Assembly: GCF_019749375.1 (NCBI RefSeq)
Contig: NZ_JACWFE010000004.1
Span: 248,001-312,000 of the forward strand
Direction: 5' to 3'
Source: Bacillus sp. S/N-304-OC-R1
GTDB lineage: Bacteria; Bacillota; Bacilli; Bacillales; Cytobacillaceae
Length of the DNA: 64,000 bases
Part shown: positions 9,124-17,551 of the stretch, in pieces
How the letters are laid out: the number at the start of each line of letters is the position of its first letter
Numbering within the stretch: position 1 is the first letter of the stretch
Made by a program: the position numbers and the translations under genes
Notes under the pieces: model-generated
What the model saw: the letters and a program-made list of their open reading frames with translations, nothing else
Told to the model about the DNA's origin: nothing
Database searches by the model: none

Positions 9124-9159
9124 GAATATGCCGGCTCTTTTTAAGAAACCGGCATATTC
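9124..9159. terminator. Bidirectional terminator between convergent genes
   Basis: Perfect 11-bp stem GAATATGCCGG / CCGGCATATTC with a 14-base loop, immediately next to the stop codon of the minus-strand MATE gene. Confidence 0.7.
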
Positions 9160-10521
9160 TTATATTCCAGCAGCCTTTTGCAGGGCTCTTTTTTTCAGCC
9201 ATGGCTGAGAAAGCCAGCGTTTTAATGCGAATAATCCGCGAATCCATTCATCCAGTCCCTGGGCGAGCCAAACTCCTAATAAGCCCATGCCGAGCGTCAC
9301 TCCAAAGAAGTAACTAAAGACAACCGCGACACCCCACATGCAGATCATACCGATAAAAACAGGAAACTTTACATCCCCAACTGATTTTAACGAACCCATA
9401 AGAACAATATTCATGGCTCGGCCGGATTCAATAAATACCATTGCCCATAGAACGGGAAGAGCAACCGCGATGATCGTTTCATCATTTGTAAACACAGTTA
9501 GTATCGGCTTCCCAATTAGCGCTATCAGAAGTGAAACAGCAGTCGAGGCAATCATCGCTATTTTTAATGTCTTAAGTCCACGCTTTAATGCTTTGTCATA
9601 ATTTCGAGCACCTATGTAGCGTGCAACCAAAAGCTGTGTTCCTTCAGCGATCGCCAATGTAAATAAATAACAGAGCATGGTTAAATTTAAAATATACATG
9701 CGGGCTGCCAATGGGGCATCACCGAAAAAGGCGATAAAGATTGTTATCACCACTTGGGAAAATTGATATGAAAGATTCTCACCTGCAGATGGAACTCCTA
9801 TAGAAAGAAGACTCTTCACGTCTGATTTATTGATAATAAAAATATCTTTAACATGCAGACTTAAATGAAGCTGTTTATAAACAAAGTAAAAGAGAGCAAC
9901 AATAATAAAGACTCGTGCGATGATGATGGAATAAGAAACTCCTATAACGCCAGTAACGGGCAGTCCAAACCAGCCTTTAATGGCAATAAAGAAGCCGAAA
10001 GTACTTATGACATTCATAATAACCGTAACAATCATCGTTTCCTTTGTATGTCCATAGCTTCGTAATACCGCACTTAGGGCTAGAGAGATTGCCTCAAGGA
10101 AAAGGGAAAATCCTGTAATGGTAAGATACGTGTATGCAAAGTCATATATCTCACCACTTAGTCCGTAAAACTTCAGAAACACCCCGCTAAATGCAACGAT
10201 AACGACCGTCATGGCAATACCTACCCAGAAATTCACCCCAAATGCCGATCTAGCAAGTCTACGCGATCTGGCCAATTGGTTAGCACCTAAATTTTGACCA
10301 ATTAGGATCGTAGCTCCAATCGCAATTACGTTAAATATTAAGATGAAGATGTTAATAATTTGATTGGCTACACCCACTCCAGCAACGGCGTTATCAGAAT
10401 AACTGCTTAATATTAAAGTTGCAATAATCCCCATGCTCATATGAAGGGATATTTCAATGAATAAAGGCCATGTGATGTTAAAAAGTGTTTGATCCTGATA
10501 TTTATTATTTTCTGTGGCCAA
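9160..10521 (-). CDS. MATE family efflux transporter
   Basis: The 453-residue, 12-helix antiporter exports cationic drugs or metabolites using an ion gradient. Family hallmarks are the N-terminal NITWPLFIEISLHMSMGII and the paired GVGVANQIINIF / AIGATILIGQNLGAN segments, with the second half repeating the plan (GTQLLVARYIGARNYDKA). Start is TTG at 10521, with AAAGGAG upstream on the minus strand. It is a single gene. Direction and gaps separate it from the ECF gene, which ends in its own terminator. Confidence 0.9.
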   Translation of the reverse strand: MATENNKYQDQTLFNITWPLFIEISLHMSMGIIATLILSSYSDNAVAGVGVANQIINIFILIFNVIAIGATILIGQNLGANQLARSRRLARSAFGVNFWVGIAMTVVIVAFSGVFLKFYGLSGEIYDFAYTYLTITGFSLFLEAISLALSAVLRSYGHTKETMIVTVIMNVISTFGFFIAIKGWFGLPVTGVIGVSYSIIIARVFIIVALFYFVYKQLHLSLHVKDIFIINKSDVKSLLSIGVPSAGENLSYQFSQVVITIFIAFFGDAPLAARMYILNLTMLCYLFTLAIAEGTQLLVARYIGARNYDKALKRGLKTLKIAMIASTAVSLLIALIGKPILTVFTNDETIIAVALPVLWAMVFIESGRAMNIVLMGSLKSVGDVKFPVFIGMICMWGVAVVFSYFFGVTLGMGLLGVWLAQGLDEWIRGLFALKRWLSQPWLKKRALQKAAGI

Positions 10522-10640
10522 ATGTTTTCTCCTTTCTGCCTTAAAGAACTGTTATGGAAAATACTATAACTCTATTTCATGAAAATGGAAATATTAATAA
10601 ATCATTATCGTTAAAATAAAAAGCCATCATAATACCCAAA

Positions 10641-10667
10641 ATAAAAAAGAGAGGAAATGTCCTCTCT
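10641..10667 (-). terminator. Terminator of ECF S-component gene
   Basis: Stem AGAGAGGA / TCCTCTCT, 4-base loop, followed on the minus strand by six T. It lies 30 bases beyond the stop of the gene ending at 10697. Confidence 0.75.
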
Positions 10668-10696
10668 AATACAATGATTATTGTATTTGTATACTT

Positions 10697-11230
10697 TTAT
10701 AATAATTTCTTTAAGCGTTCTGCAATTGGAACTACAATAATACCTGCAATAACAACTTGCATAATGTTACCTGGGATGGACCCGAATGGCAGGACCCAGT
10801 TACCGTAAATAATCACTTCTGCAAAATAATAGCCAACGACTTTAATAATTAGAGCAGCTGCTACTGCAAGAGAATAAACCAAGACTCTATTGCCAGGTGA
10901 TTTTTCGGAGATAAGTCCAACTACAAAGCCCATAGCACCTACGATGATAAATGTAAATGGTGCCCAGACAGCCCAGCCGGATATTAGGTCAAAGAAGCCC
11001 ATTCCGAAGGCACCTGCTACGGCACCCGTTTTTCTGCCGTAAACAATTGCTGCTATAAAAAGAGGAACGTTACCTAGATGGATAAGACCACCGCTACCCA
11101 TTATTGGGAGTTTTATATTGATGAACATCGTTGCTACTAAAGTTAATGCGATGAAAAGTGCATTAATGACTATTGTTCTAGTTTTACTTCTAGTTTTTGA
11201 TGTTCCTGTAGGTGAGATTGCTGAATTCAT
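10697..11230 (-). CDS. ECF transporter S component
   Basis: The 177-residue membrane protein has about six hydrophobic segments and the S-component pattern: a polar N-terminus, a first helix VINALFIALTLVATMFINIKLP, then GLIHLGNVPLFIAAIVYGRKTGAVAGAFGMGFFDLISG. It would bind a vitamin-like substrate and plug into the shared EcfAAT energising module encoded elsewhere. The GNVPLF..A..YG segment places it with the HmpT/DUF1393-like group. The substrate is unknown. I looked upstream on the minus strand (11231-11400) for a TPP, FMN, cobalamin or preQ1 riboswitch and saw none. Confidence 0.85.
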   Translation of the reverse strand: MNSAISPTGTSKTRSKTRTIVINALFIALTLVATMFINIKLPIMGSGGLIHLGNVPLFIAAIVYGRKTGAVAGAFGMGFFDLISGWAVWAPFTFIIVGAMGFVVGLISEKSPGNRVLVYSLAVAAALIIKVVGYYFAEVIIYGNWVLPFGSIPGNIMQVVIAGIIVVPIAERLKKLL

Positions 11231-11514
11231 TTGCTTAATAACTCCTTCTGTTTTTTAAAATAATATCATATAACCAGTCACTTAATAAATACTAATTCTA
11301 TGAATATTATAAAATCGTTTTGGAAAGAGTTTTGTAGAAGAAGATTTAAAAAATTTAAAGCTTAATCTATTGATTCAGGGGTCACCACTATTAGAGTCGA
11401 TCTTATTCTTTTTTCTTGTCTCTGTTTCAAAATGAAAGTACGCCGGAACCCAATTAATAGTGATAGTATTTTATGAATTGGAAAAAGTAATACATAGGAA
11501 AGGAGGGATTGCGA

Positions 11515-11904
11515 ATGTTTGTGAAAAAATGCTTAACAGGATTGGTAGTTTTACTTACGTTGATTGTGGTTGCAAACACTGCAGGATCACAATGGGTATT
11601 GGCCGATTCCGGTATCGTTACTCAACCGATGGAAACAGTCAATAATATTGAGGTCGAGTTGAACGATAATTACTTTAATCCAAAAGCCATTACTATTCCA
11701 AATGGAACGACCACAACGTTGATATTGAAAAACAAAGGTAGGATAGAACACACCTTTACAGTGGAAAAACTCGGAATTGACACCGAGGTCCAACCGGGAA
11801 AAGAAAAGAAAATTACCGTGACACCAAAGCAGCCCGGTACATATGAACTGATATGTCGGTACCATTTCCAGGAAGGTATGGTCGGGAAAGTAATAATTAA
11901 ATAA
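11515..11904 (+). CDS. Secreted cupredoxin-domain copper protein
   Basis: The 129-residue protein has a signal sequence (hydrophobic core residues 8-21, likely cleavage near the Ala/Gly-rich NTAGSQWVLADS segment). A single plastocyanin/azurin-like beta sandwich follows. All four type-1 copper ligands are visible: His79 in RIEHTF, then Cys114, His117 and Met122 in ELICRYHFQEGMVG. The start at 11515 is set by AAAGGAGG at about 11499-11506; an in-frame TTG lies 6 bases earlier. It probably carries electrons or copper at the cell surface. It is a single gene with its own terminator, convergent with the sugar-dehydrogenase-like gene. Confidence 0.88.
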   Translation: MFVKKCLTGLVVLLTLIVVANTAGSQWVLADSGIVTQPMETVNNIEVELNDNYFNPKAITIPNGTTTTLILKNKGRIEHTFTVEKLGIDTEVQPGKEKKITVTPKQPGTYELICRYHFQEGMVGKVIIK

Positions 11905-11907
11905 CAA

Positions 11908-11932
11908 GCAGGGCCAATTGGTCCTGCATTTT
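11908..11932 (+). terminator. Terminator after cupredoxin gene
   Basis: Stem GCAGGGCC / GGTCCTGC, 4-base loop AATT, then ATTTTT. Confidence 0.8.
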
Positions 11933-11983
11933 TAATAATAAGTAATACATTGAAGGTATTAAGTGAAATATTATCGTTTTGAA

Positions 11984-13417
11984 TCATGGAATAATTTCAA
12001 AGACAGTACCTTGGTTAAAATCAGTCACTTTCATAGAGCCATAAACACCTAGATATAGTTTGGATTGATCAAAATTAGTTCCCAAACTAACATAATGAGC
12101 AGATCCCGGCCCAAAATTATAATCGGTTTGAATCACACTAAAATCATTTAATTTACAATCTGTTCTTATCTTTGTATAAGCTAAAACCCCTCTAGCTGGA
12201 GACCTGGATTCATCCTTCCTTGCAATGTCGGTAAATACAACACTTCCTGTTAATGCGGGGATACTATTCCCCATATAGGCTTGCACTCCTGTAAGTGCAG
12301 TTCCTCTAAATTTATCGGGTCGGGGATCACTATGAAAATAACTTGTTAGAGGGGGAAGACGGTTAACGGATGTTGTGATGGCTTCATTGTAATAAGCAAT
12401 TGTTTTCTCATCCAAGTTTCGATTTGTGCGGCAGCCCATTTTTAACGATGTAGGAAAAGCACCTTCCCACCCTCGCCAGCCAAAGTTAACAAGACCTTCT
12501 AGCTCAGGTTTAGGTGTCATTAAAGAATATTGAATAAGCTGAGTAACAGGTATCGGTTTATATTGTACGAATGAAAAAATCGATTCTACCAAATCCTGTC
12601 CAACATTTCCCACATATTTAATATACTGATTATAAAACCATTGAAATGAAATGCCCGGTATATTCCGAACCCCTTTTGCAATCACAGTAAGTGTTTCCTG
12701 AATGGGTACGGGAAGTTCATTAAACTGTGATACTACAGGTGGATTTTGGATAAAAGTATTTTTAACTACATCAATTTCAATTATTTTTCCGGCAATCTCC
12801 ATATCATTCTGGCTTAAATTGAATGGATCATAACCTGCTCCACCATCCCCGGTTGTTAAAACAAGTTTTCCTGTTTCAGGTGAAAAGTTTAAGCTATTGA
12901 CACCATTATGATTAAAAAATGGTCTTCTTAAGTTTAGTAATGTCCGTTGTTTTTGAGGTTGACGATTCGATCGAATATTCCATTCTTCAACAGTATCAAT
13001 ATGATCATATTGATTTTCTCTATTTATCCACTTAAGGTTTAAAGTACTTGGATCACATGGGTCAGGTGAAAATGGTCTAGGAAGGGCACCAGGACCTTGT
13101 GTTCCAGCAACTGAATAATGAAGATAAAACAGTCCGTTATGATAAAATTCAGGATGAAATGCTAGCCCTAGCAATCCTCGTTCATCATATCCACCACCTG
13201 AAACGCCTGCTTCTGAAGTACCTAGTTTTATAATTCGCGAGCGAATATTTAAAAATGTCCGTATAACTCCGTCCCTTATGTAAAAAATCTCTCCTACCTG
13301 AGTTGCAATAAATAATGTTTCTTTTGAGTCGCCAGGAAGTATAACTGTTTTTATAACAGTCGGTAAATTAATTTTACTTACAATGGGCCGTAAATTAACC
13401 TTAACTTTTTTCAACAT
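11984..13417 (-). CDS. PQQ-dependent sugar dehydrogenase-like (GSDH) beta-propeller
   Basis: The 477-residue protein has the glucose/sorbosone dehydrogenase pattern: an opening LPTVIKTVILPGDSKETLFIATQVGEI, then ERGLLGLAFHPEFYHNGLFYLHYS, then FFNHNGVNSLNFSPETGKL with LTTGDGGAGYDPFNLSQN. The His in FNHNG and the GDGG segment are the usual propeller signatures. No signal peptide is visible, so it is either cytoplasmic or exported by other means. Members oxidise sugars with PQQ, but Bacillus usually lacks PQQ synthesis, so the cofactor is uncertain. AAGGTGTG precedes the ATG. It diverges from the copper-amine-oxidase-like gene at 13820. Confidence 0.82.
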   Translation of the reverse strand: MLKKVKVNLRPIVSKINLPTVIKTVILPGDSKETLFIATQVGEIFYIRDGVIRTFLNIRSRIIKLGTSEAGVSGGGYDERGLLGLAFHPEFYHNGLFYLHYSVAGTQGPGALPRPFSPDPCDPSTLNLKWINRENQYDHIDTVEEWNIRSNRQPQKQRTLLNLRRPFFNHNGVNSLNFSPETGKLVLTTGDGGAGYDPFNLSQNDMEIAGKIIEIDVVKNTFIQNPPVVSQFNELPVPIQETLTVIAKGVRNIPGISFQWFYNQYIKYVGNVGQDLVESIFSFVQYKPIPVTQLIQYSLMTPKPELEGLVNFGWRGWEGAFPTSLKMGCRTNRNLDEKTIAYYNEAITTSVNRLPPLTSYFHSDPRPDKFRGTALTGVQAYMGNSIPALTGSVVFTDIARKDESRSPARGVLAYTKIRTDCKLNDFSVIQTDYNFGPGSAHYVSLGTNFDQSKLYLGVYGSMKVTDFNQGTVFEIIP

Positions 13418-13819
13418 TTTTTACACACCTTCTTAGTCTCCATATTTATAAATATGATTAGAACGTAATACCAAACCAGGATCGAAGAATCTAACAAGGA
13501 ATTAAACATCTTTCGCATCAGCGCAGGAATTATTTATTAAGATTTTAAAAAGACTCTCATTAATCGTTTATTAAAGGTTATGTTATTTTGGGCTGTATTT
13601 ATAACTTGCGAGATAGCTATTATTTATGAAATAGAAATTGTACCGGGGGGGACAGTCAGTTAAATAAACTTATGGCAGCGGTTTTATAGTGATTAACACA
13701 AATTTAACAGGCTCTATTAAAAATAGGGAAACATTTGGTTTCTTCTTACTTCTTATTAACATAAGATGTTTGGGAGAGTACTTGTTTTTACTCAATAAGC
13801 AATTTTGGAGAGTGATTCA
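13418..13819. other. Divergent intergenic gap with a G7 tract
   Basis: 402 bases between the GSDH-like and amine-oxidase-like genes. It must hold both promoters. The only visible oddity is a CC-G7 run at 13643-13651; no clear inverted repeat was found. Confidence 0.35.
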
Positions 13820-15466
13820 ATGGGATTAAGCTCAGAAATAATTGTGGAAGCAGTTCCATTTGGTCCAGACCATGAAACAATGAATCAAATAAGAAGTATC
13901 TGTGACAATCATCCTACTATCGAAAAGTTTTTAAAAGGAAACAGACATCTGCTGCTATCGTTGGAATTGCTTGATCTTAAGGATAAACCGGGAAACAAAT
14001 CCATAAATCGACCGAAAAATTCTCAACTAACGCCCCCAAGTCATTTTTTAGCAACATACTATGACTACACTAACAATCGTACAGTAATAGCGACTGGACC
14101 CATTCATGATCCCAGTTGTATTAGCGCAGCACATTCAGATACGCAGCCGCTGCCAAGTATTGAAGAGTTTGAGTTAGCGGTATCTATTGTTCGTGATCAC
14201 CCTGAGCTTGGCTGCTTAATTCGAGAAAACCTTGTGCGTCCTTACAGAGCTATGCCGGCACTCATTTATACAGAGCTTCAAGACTGCCGTCATGAAAGGA
14301 CCCTCGCGGTTGGCCTTCTGCCTGTTGAAGAAGAATCAAATGATAGAACAGCAGATAACGAAGAGACTTTGCATCAGATTGTTGGAGTTAATATGATTAG
14401 ACGTGAAGTCATTATATATGAAACTGGTGCACCGCCATTTTCAGCAGCAATAGACCATATTTGTCAGCCTCCGCCTGATGCAAATCAACCTACGGTAAGA
14501 AGAGGAACGTTAGGACAATCCCAGATAAGGATATTGCAAGGTGGTACTGAAATATGGAATTTCATTGCAGTGAGACCAGCTGCTTCTACAGGTATAGTTG
14601 GTTCAGGTATCGAACTAAGAGATGTGATGTATCGGGGAAAAAAAGTATTATCCCGTGCTCATGTGCCAATTCTTAATGTACGTTATAAGAATGATGTTTG
14701 TGGCCCTTTCCGCGATTGGCAGTGGCAGGAAGGGAGAATTGAAGCGTTTGGAACAGATATTGCTCCAGGATTCCGCAGGTGTTCCACCCCTGCTCGAACG
14801 ATCCTTGATACTGGTTCTGATACTGGCAATTATCTCGGTGTAGCCATTTATGTTGAAGGGGAAGAAACAGTATTAGTAAGTGAAATGGAAGCTGGCTGGT
14901 ATCGGTATATTAGTGAATGGCGTTTCCATAACGATGGTACAATTCGTCCACGATTTGGATTTAGTGCAGTAGCCAATTCGTGTACATGCAACCCTCATTT
15001 TCATCACGTATATTGGAGATTTGATTTTGATATCCGGACTGAGGGTAACAATGTAATACAAGAGATAAACGAACTACCAAGTACCGGAACTTCGATTTTT
15101 CGAACTATAAATTATGAAATTAAAAGGCTGCGTGATTCCTTTCATAATAGACAATGGCTAATTTCTAACAAATCAACTGGTGAAGGATATACTTTAATCC
15201 CAGGTAAGAACGATGGAAAAGCAGATAGTTTTGGGGTGGGGGATGTATGGCTTCTTCGCTACCGCAGCTCAGAGTTAGATGATGGACAAGGTTTCACAAC
15301 AAATATAGATAAAGCACGAGCTAATTTAGACAAATTCGTTGATAGGGAGAATATTAATGGACAAGATATAGTAGTTTGGTATGCGGCACATTTCACACAC
15401 GATGAAACAAGTGGAGTGGAGGTTCCACACATTCTTGGTCCAGAGTTAAAACCTCGAAACTGGTAG
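13820..15466 (+). CDS. Copper-amine-oxidase-like protein with altered cofactor site
   Basis: 548 residues. The C-terminal two-thirds resembles the copper amine oxidase catalytic domain. The segment VSEMEAGWYRYISEWRF plus HNDGTIRPRFGFSA matches the strand holding the TPQ tyrosine. CNPHFHHVYWRFDFDI matches the HxH copper motif (His393/His395), and DIVVWYAAHFTH supplies the third His (His527 likely). Tyr361 occupies the TPQ position, but the usual Asn-Tyr-Asp/Glu consensus is Trp-Tyr-Arg. The catalytic-base region (family WQNxFDxGEY) reads WQWQEGRIEA, so no Asp aligns. No signal peptide. ATG 13820 follows GGAGAGTGA; a TTG at 13805 is possible. It may be a diverged oxidase or a copper-binding non-enzyme. 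Confidence 0.6.
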   Translation: MGLSSEIIVEAVPFGPDHETMNQIRSICDNHPTIEKFLKGNRHLLLSLELLDLKDKPGNKSINRPKNSQLTPPSHFLATYYDYTNNRTVIATGPIHDPSCISAAHSDTQPLPSIEEFELAVSIVRDHPELGCLIRENLVRPYRAMPALIYTELQDCRHERTLAVGLLPVEEESNDRTADNEETLHQIVGVNMIRREVIIYETGAPPFSAAIDHICQPPPDANQPTVRRGTLGQSQIRILQGGTEIWNFIAVRPAASTGIVGSGIELRDVMYRGKKVLSRAHVPILNVRYKNDVCGPFRDWQWQEGRIEAFGTDIAPGFRRCSTPARTILDTGSDTGNYLGVAIYVEGEETVLVSEMEAGWYRYISEWRFHNDGTIRPRFGFSAVANSCTCNPHFHHVYWRFDFDIRTEGNNVIQEINELPSTGTSIFRTINYEIKRLRDSFHNRQWLISNKSTGEGYTLIPGKNDGKADSFGVGDVWLLRYRSSELDDGQGFTTNIDKARANLDKFVDRENINGQDIVVWYAAHFTHDETSGVEVPHILGPELKPRNW

Positions 15467-15540
15467 GAAATAGCAGGGCAGTTCAGCAATGACAATGTGG
15501 AATTTGGTTGAAGAAAAAATTAAGTCATATTGGAGTATAG

Positions 15541-15571
15541 GGCGTAATTCTGCTGAAGAATTACGCTCTTT
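15541..15571 (+). terminator. Terminator after amine-oxidase-like gene
   Basis: Stem GCGTAATTC / GAATTACGC, short loop, then TCTTTCT. Its sequence is close to the GCGC/AATTC hairpins at 46235 and 63010. Confidence 0.7.
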
Positions 15572-15741
15572 CTATTCAAGTTGAACTTCACCTTTAAAAG
15601 GAACACGGTATTTATATTAATATAAGCTGATTTTTGAAGGAATGTAATTAAATTACAATCAATATTTTTCCCGCTGATAATAAGAGAAGATACAAAGAAT
15701 TCTTTATATCTTCTCGATTTATCTTAATTCACTAGTTTAAG

Positions 15742-16050
15742 TTAAGCATCCAACCAGTTTTGAGACCATTTTTCTATCTCTTTCATAAGCGGCTGCAAGG
15801 CTATGCCTTTTTCGGTAAGTGAATACTCGATTCTAACTGGTGTTTCTGCAAATACCTCTCGTTTAACGATCCCTTCGTTCTCCAAATCCTTTAACCTCTC
15901 TGAAAGTACTCTGCCACTTACACCTATTGAAGATTCAATAGTACAAAAACGCTGTGGACCAGACAAAAGCTGATAAAGAATTAAGCCAGTCCACCTTTGG
16001 CTTAGCAGCCCCATGGCTTTTTCGAATCTAGGACAAATCGACTTATCCAA
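15742..16050 (-). CDS. catR: HxlR/DUF24 family repressor, CatR-like
   Basis: The 102-residue winged-helix protein opens MDKSICPRFEKAMGLLSQRW, with the conserved redox-sensing Cys at position 6, as in YodB and CatR of B. subtilis (Cys6/Cys7). The HTH/wing region ESSIGVSGRVLSERLKDLENEGIVKR is complete. Thiol modification by quinones or diamide releases these repressors from DNA. It diverges from catD-catE, the CatR/YodB targets, and an inverted repeat overlaps their promoter. The symbol is assigned by context and Cys position; it could be a YodB paralogue. Confidence 0.82.
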   Translation of the reverse strand: MDKSICPRFEKAMGLLSQRWTGLILYQLLSGPQRFCTIESSIGVSGRVLSERLKDLENEGIVKREVFAETPVRIEYSLTEKGIALQPLMKEIEKWSQNWLDA

Positions 16051-16122
16051 TTAAATCAACTCCTTACTTAATATTATATACATATTTATCAATAATTAAA
16101 TTATTTTTTGTAATAAACTTAC

Positions 16123-16167
16123 TTGACTTTATTTAATTATATTAATATACTTACTTACATAAAGTAA
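16123..16167 (+). promoter_or_regulatory. Promoter and probable CatR operator of catDE
   Basis: -35 TTGACT (16123-16128), 17-base spacer, -10 TATACT (16146-16151). The inverted repeat TTACTT-ACATA-AAGTAA (16151-16167) starts at the -10 end and covers the expected transcription start. This is where a HxlR-type repressor would block initiation. Confidence 0.65.
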
Positions 16168-16240
16168 CCGACTTACAAAATAAATAAATAAGGTTGTTAG
16201 TTGGTTTATAACAAATAAAATTCAAAGGAGTGTTACGTTT

Positions 16241-16648
16241 ATGATAGGGAAAAATGAAATTGTTACAACGATTTTAAGGGTATTTTTAGGTGCAACCTTC
16301 TTCATTCATGGGTTAGCAAAGCTACAGGGCGGTATTGAAAATACGGTTGGTTTTTTTGAAAGCTTAGGTCTTCCAGGCTTTACAGCTTTTTTGGTAGCTT
16401 TAATAGAATTAATTGGCGGGATCGGAATTATTTTAGGCATAGGAACAAGAATAATTTCTATTCTTTTTGTAATTATTTTAGCTGTTGCGATTGTTAAGGT
16501 GAAGCTCACTGTTGGTTTTCTTGGAAATGGTCAAATGGCAGGCTATGAACTTGATCTTGCTTTAATGGTTATTTCAATCTATTTCGCTGTAACGAACAAA
16601 TCATATTTAGCTTTAGATAACGTACTTTTTCGCAGTGAAAAAGCGTAG
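16241..16648 (+). CDS. catD: DoxX family membrane protein, CatD-like
   Basis: 135 residues with four hydrophobic helices and the DoxX pattern: ILRVFLGATFFIHGLAKLQGG, then GLPGFTAFLVALIELIGGIGIILGIGTR. In B. subtilis CatD (YfiD) pairs with catechol dioxygenase CatE, and both are derepressed by quinones and catechol. Here catE starts 18 bases downstream and a CatR-like repressor is divergent, so the assignment rests on family plus context. AAAGGAGTG precedes the ATG. Its role as a membrane partner in thiol/quinone redox control is inferred. Confidence 0.85.
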   Translation: MIGKNEIVTTILRVFLGATFFIHGLAKLQGGIENTVGFFESLGLPGFTAFLVALIELIGGIGIILGIGTRIISILFVIILAVAIVKVKLTVGFLGNGQMAGYELDLALMVISIYFAVTNKSYLALDNVLFRSEKA

Positions 16649-16665
16649 AAAAAGGGGGAGAGATT

Positions 16666-17514
16666 TTGAACTTTCATCGTGAACCGATAACATTTGTTGG
16701 CCAAGTAAACTTAAAGGTACAAAATCTAGAAAGATCTCTAGCCTTTTATCAGAAGGTAATTGGTTTTAACGTATTGGATAAATCTGAAAGGTCCGCAAAA
16801 TTAACGGCTGATGGGAAGACAGTTTTATTATCAATCGAACAGCCAATTAACAATGCACCTAAACAAGTGAGAACGACTGGCTTATATCACTTTGCACTAC
16901 TTCTTCCTAAACGTTCAGATCTTGCTAAAATTGTTCAATATTTTGCGGAAATTGGATTTCAATTTGGTTCTTCAGATCATCTTGTAAGTGAAGCTCTTTA
17001 TTTATCTGATCCTGATGGGAATGGAATTGAAATATATACAGATCGAGATCCTTCCGATTGGAGTTGGGAAAATGGCGAGGTTGAAATGACGGTTGATCCG
17101 CTGAATTTCCCAGACTTGCTTTCTTTCGGGAGACAGCAATCATGGAAAGGTCTGCCTGCTGAAACTGTCATGGGACATATCCATTTACATGTTTCTGAAT
17201 TAAGAAAGTCTGAAGAATTTTATGTCAAAGGACTGGGATTTGAGGTAGTAAATCGTTATGGATCTCAGGCACTCTTCCTTTCGGATGGAAAATACCATCA
17301 CCATATAGCTATAAATACTTGGAATGGAGTAGGGGCACCTGCACCTGCACCCAATTGTGCGGGGCTTGAATCCTATACTCTTATGCTGCCAAGTGAGGAA
17401 AAAAGAGCTAAAATCGTTGATCAGTTAAAAAGTATTGGGGCATCCATTTCCGTATCAAATGATTCTTTCATTACTTCTGATCCTTCCAGTAATCGCATAA
17501 TCCTAAAAGTATAA
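16666..17514 (+). CDS. catE: Catechol-2,3-dioxygenase-like VOC protein, CatE-like
   Basis: The 282-residue protein has two vicinal-oxygen-chelate modules (residues about 8-125 and 165-280). Its size matches CatE (YfiE) of B. subtilis, an extradiol catechol dioxygenase. Candidate metal ligands are the His residues in TVMGHIHLHVSELRKSE and in the KYHHHIAINTWNG region, with a late Glu in GLESYTLMLP. Start is TTG at 16666 with GGGGGAG 6 bases upstream. It is the second gene of the catDE operon and would open the ring of catechol. A luciferase-like oxidoreductase follows after 37 bases, probably in the same transcript. Confidence 0.88.
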   Translation: MNFHREPITFVGQVNLKVQNLERSLAFYQKVIGFNVLDKSERSAKLTADGKTVLLSIEQPINNAPKQVRTTGLYHFALLLPKRSDLAKIVQYFAEIGFQFGSSDHLVSEALYLSDPDGNGIEIYTDRDPSDWSWENGEVEMTVDPLNFPDLLSFGRQQSWKGLPAETVMGHIHLHVSELRKSEEFYVKGLGFEVVNRYGSQALFLSDGKYHHHIAINTWNGVGAPAPAPNCAGLESYTLMLPSEEKRAKIVDQLKSIGASISVSNDSFITSDPSSNRIILKV

Positions 17515-17551
17515 ATCTATTACCTTTATCCACTTGGAGGTATCTACTGCC

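Noticed and set aside
10522..11460. Riboswitch upstream of the ECF S-component gene
   Set aside because: I looked for TPP, FMN, preQ1 and cobalamin motifs on the minus strand and found none.
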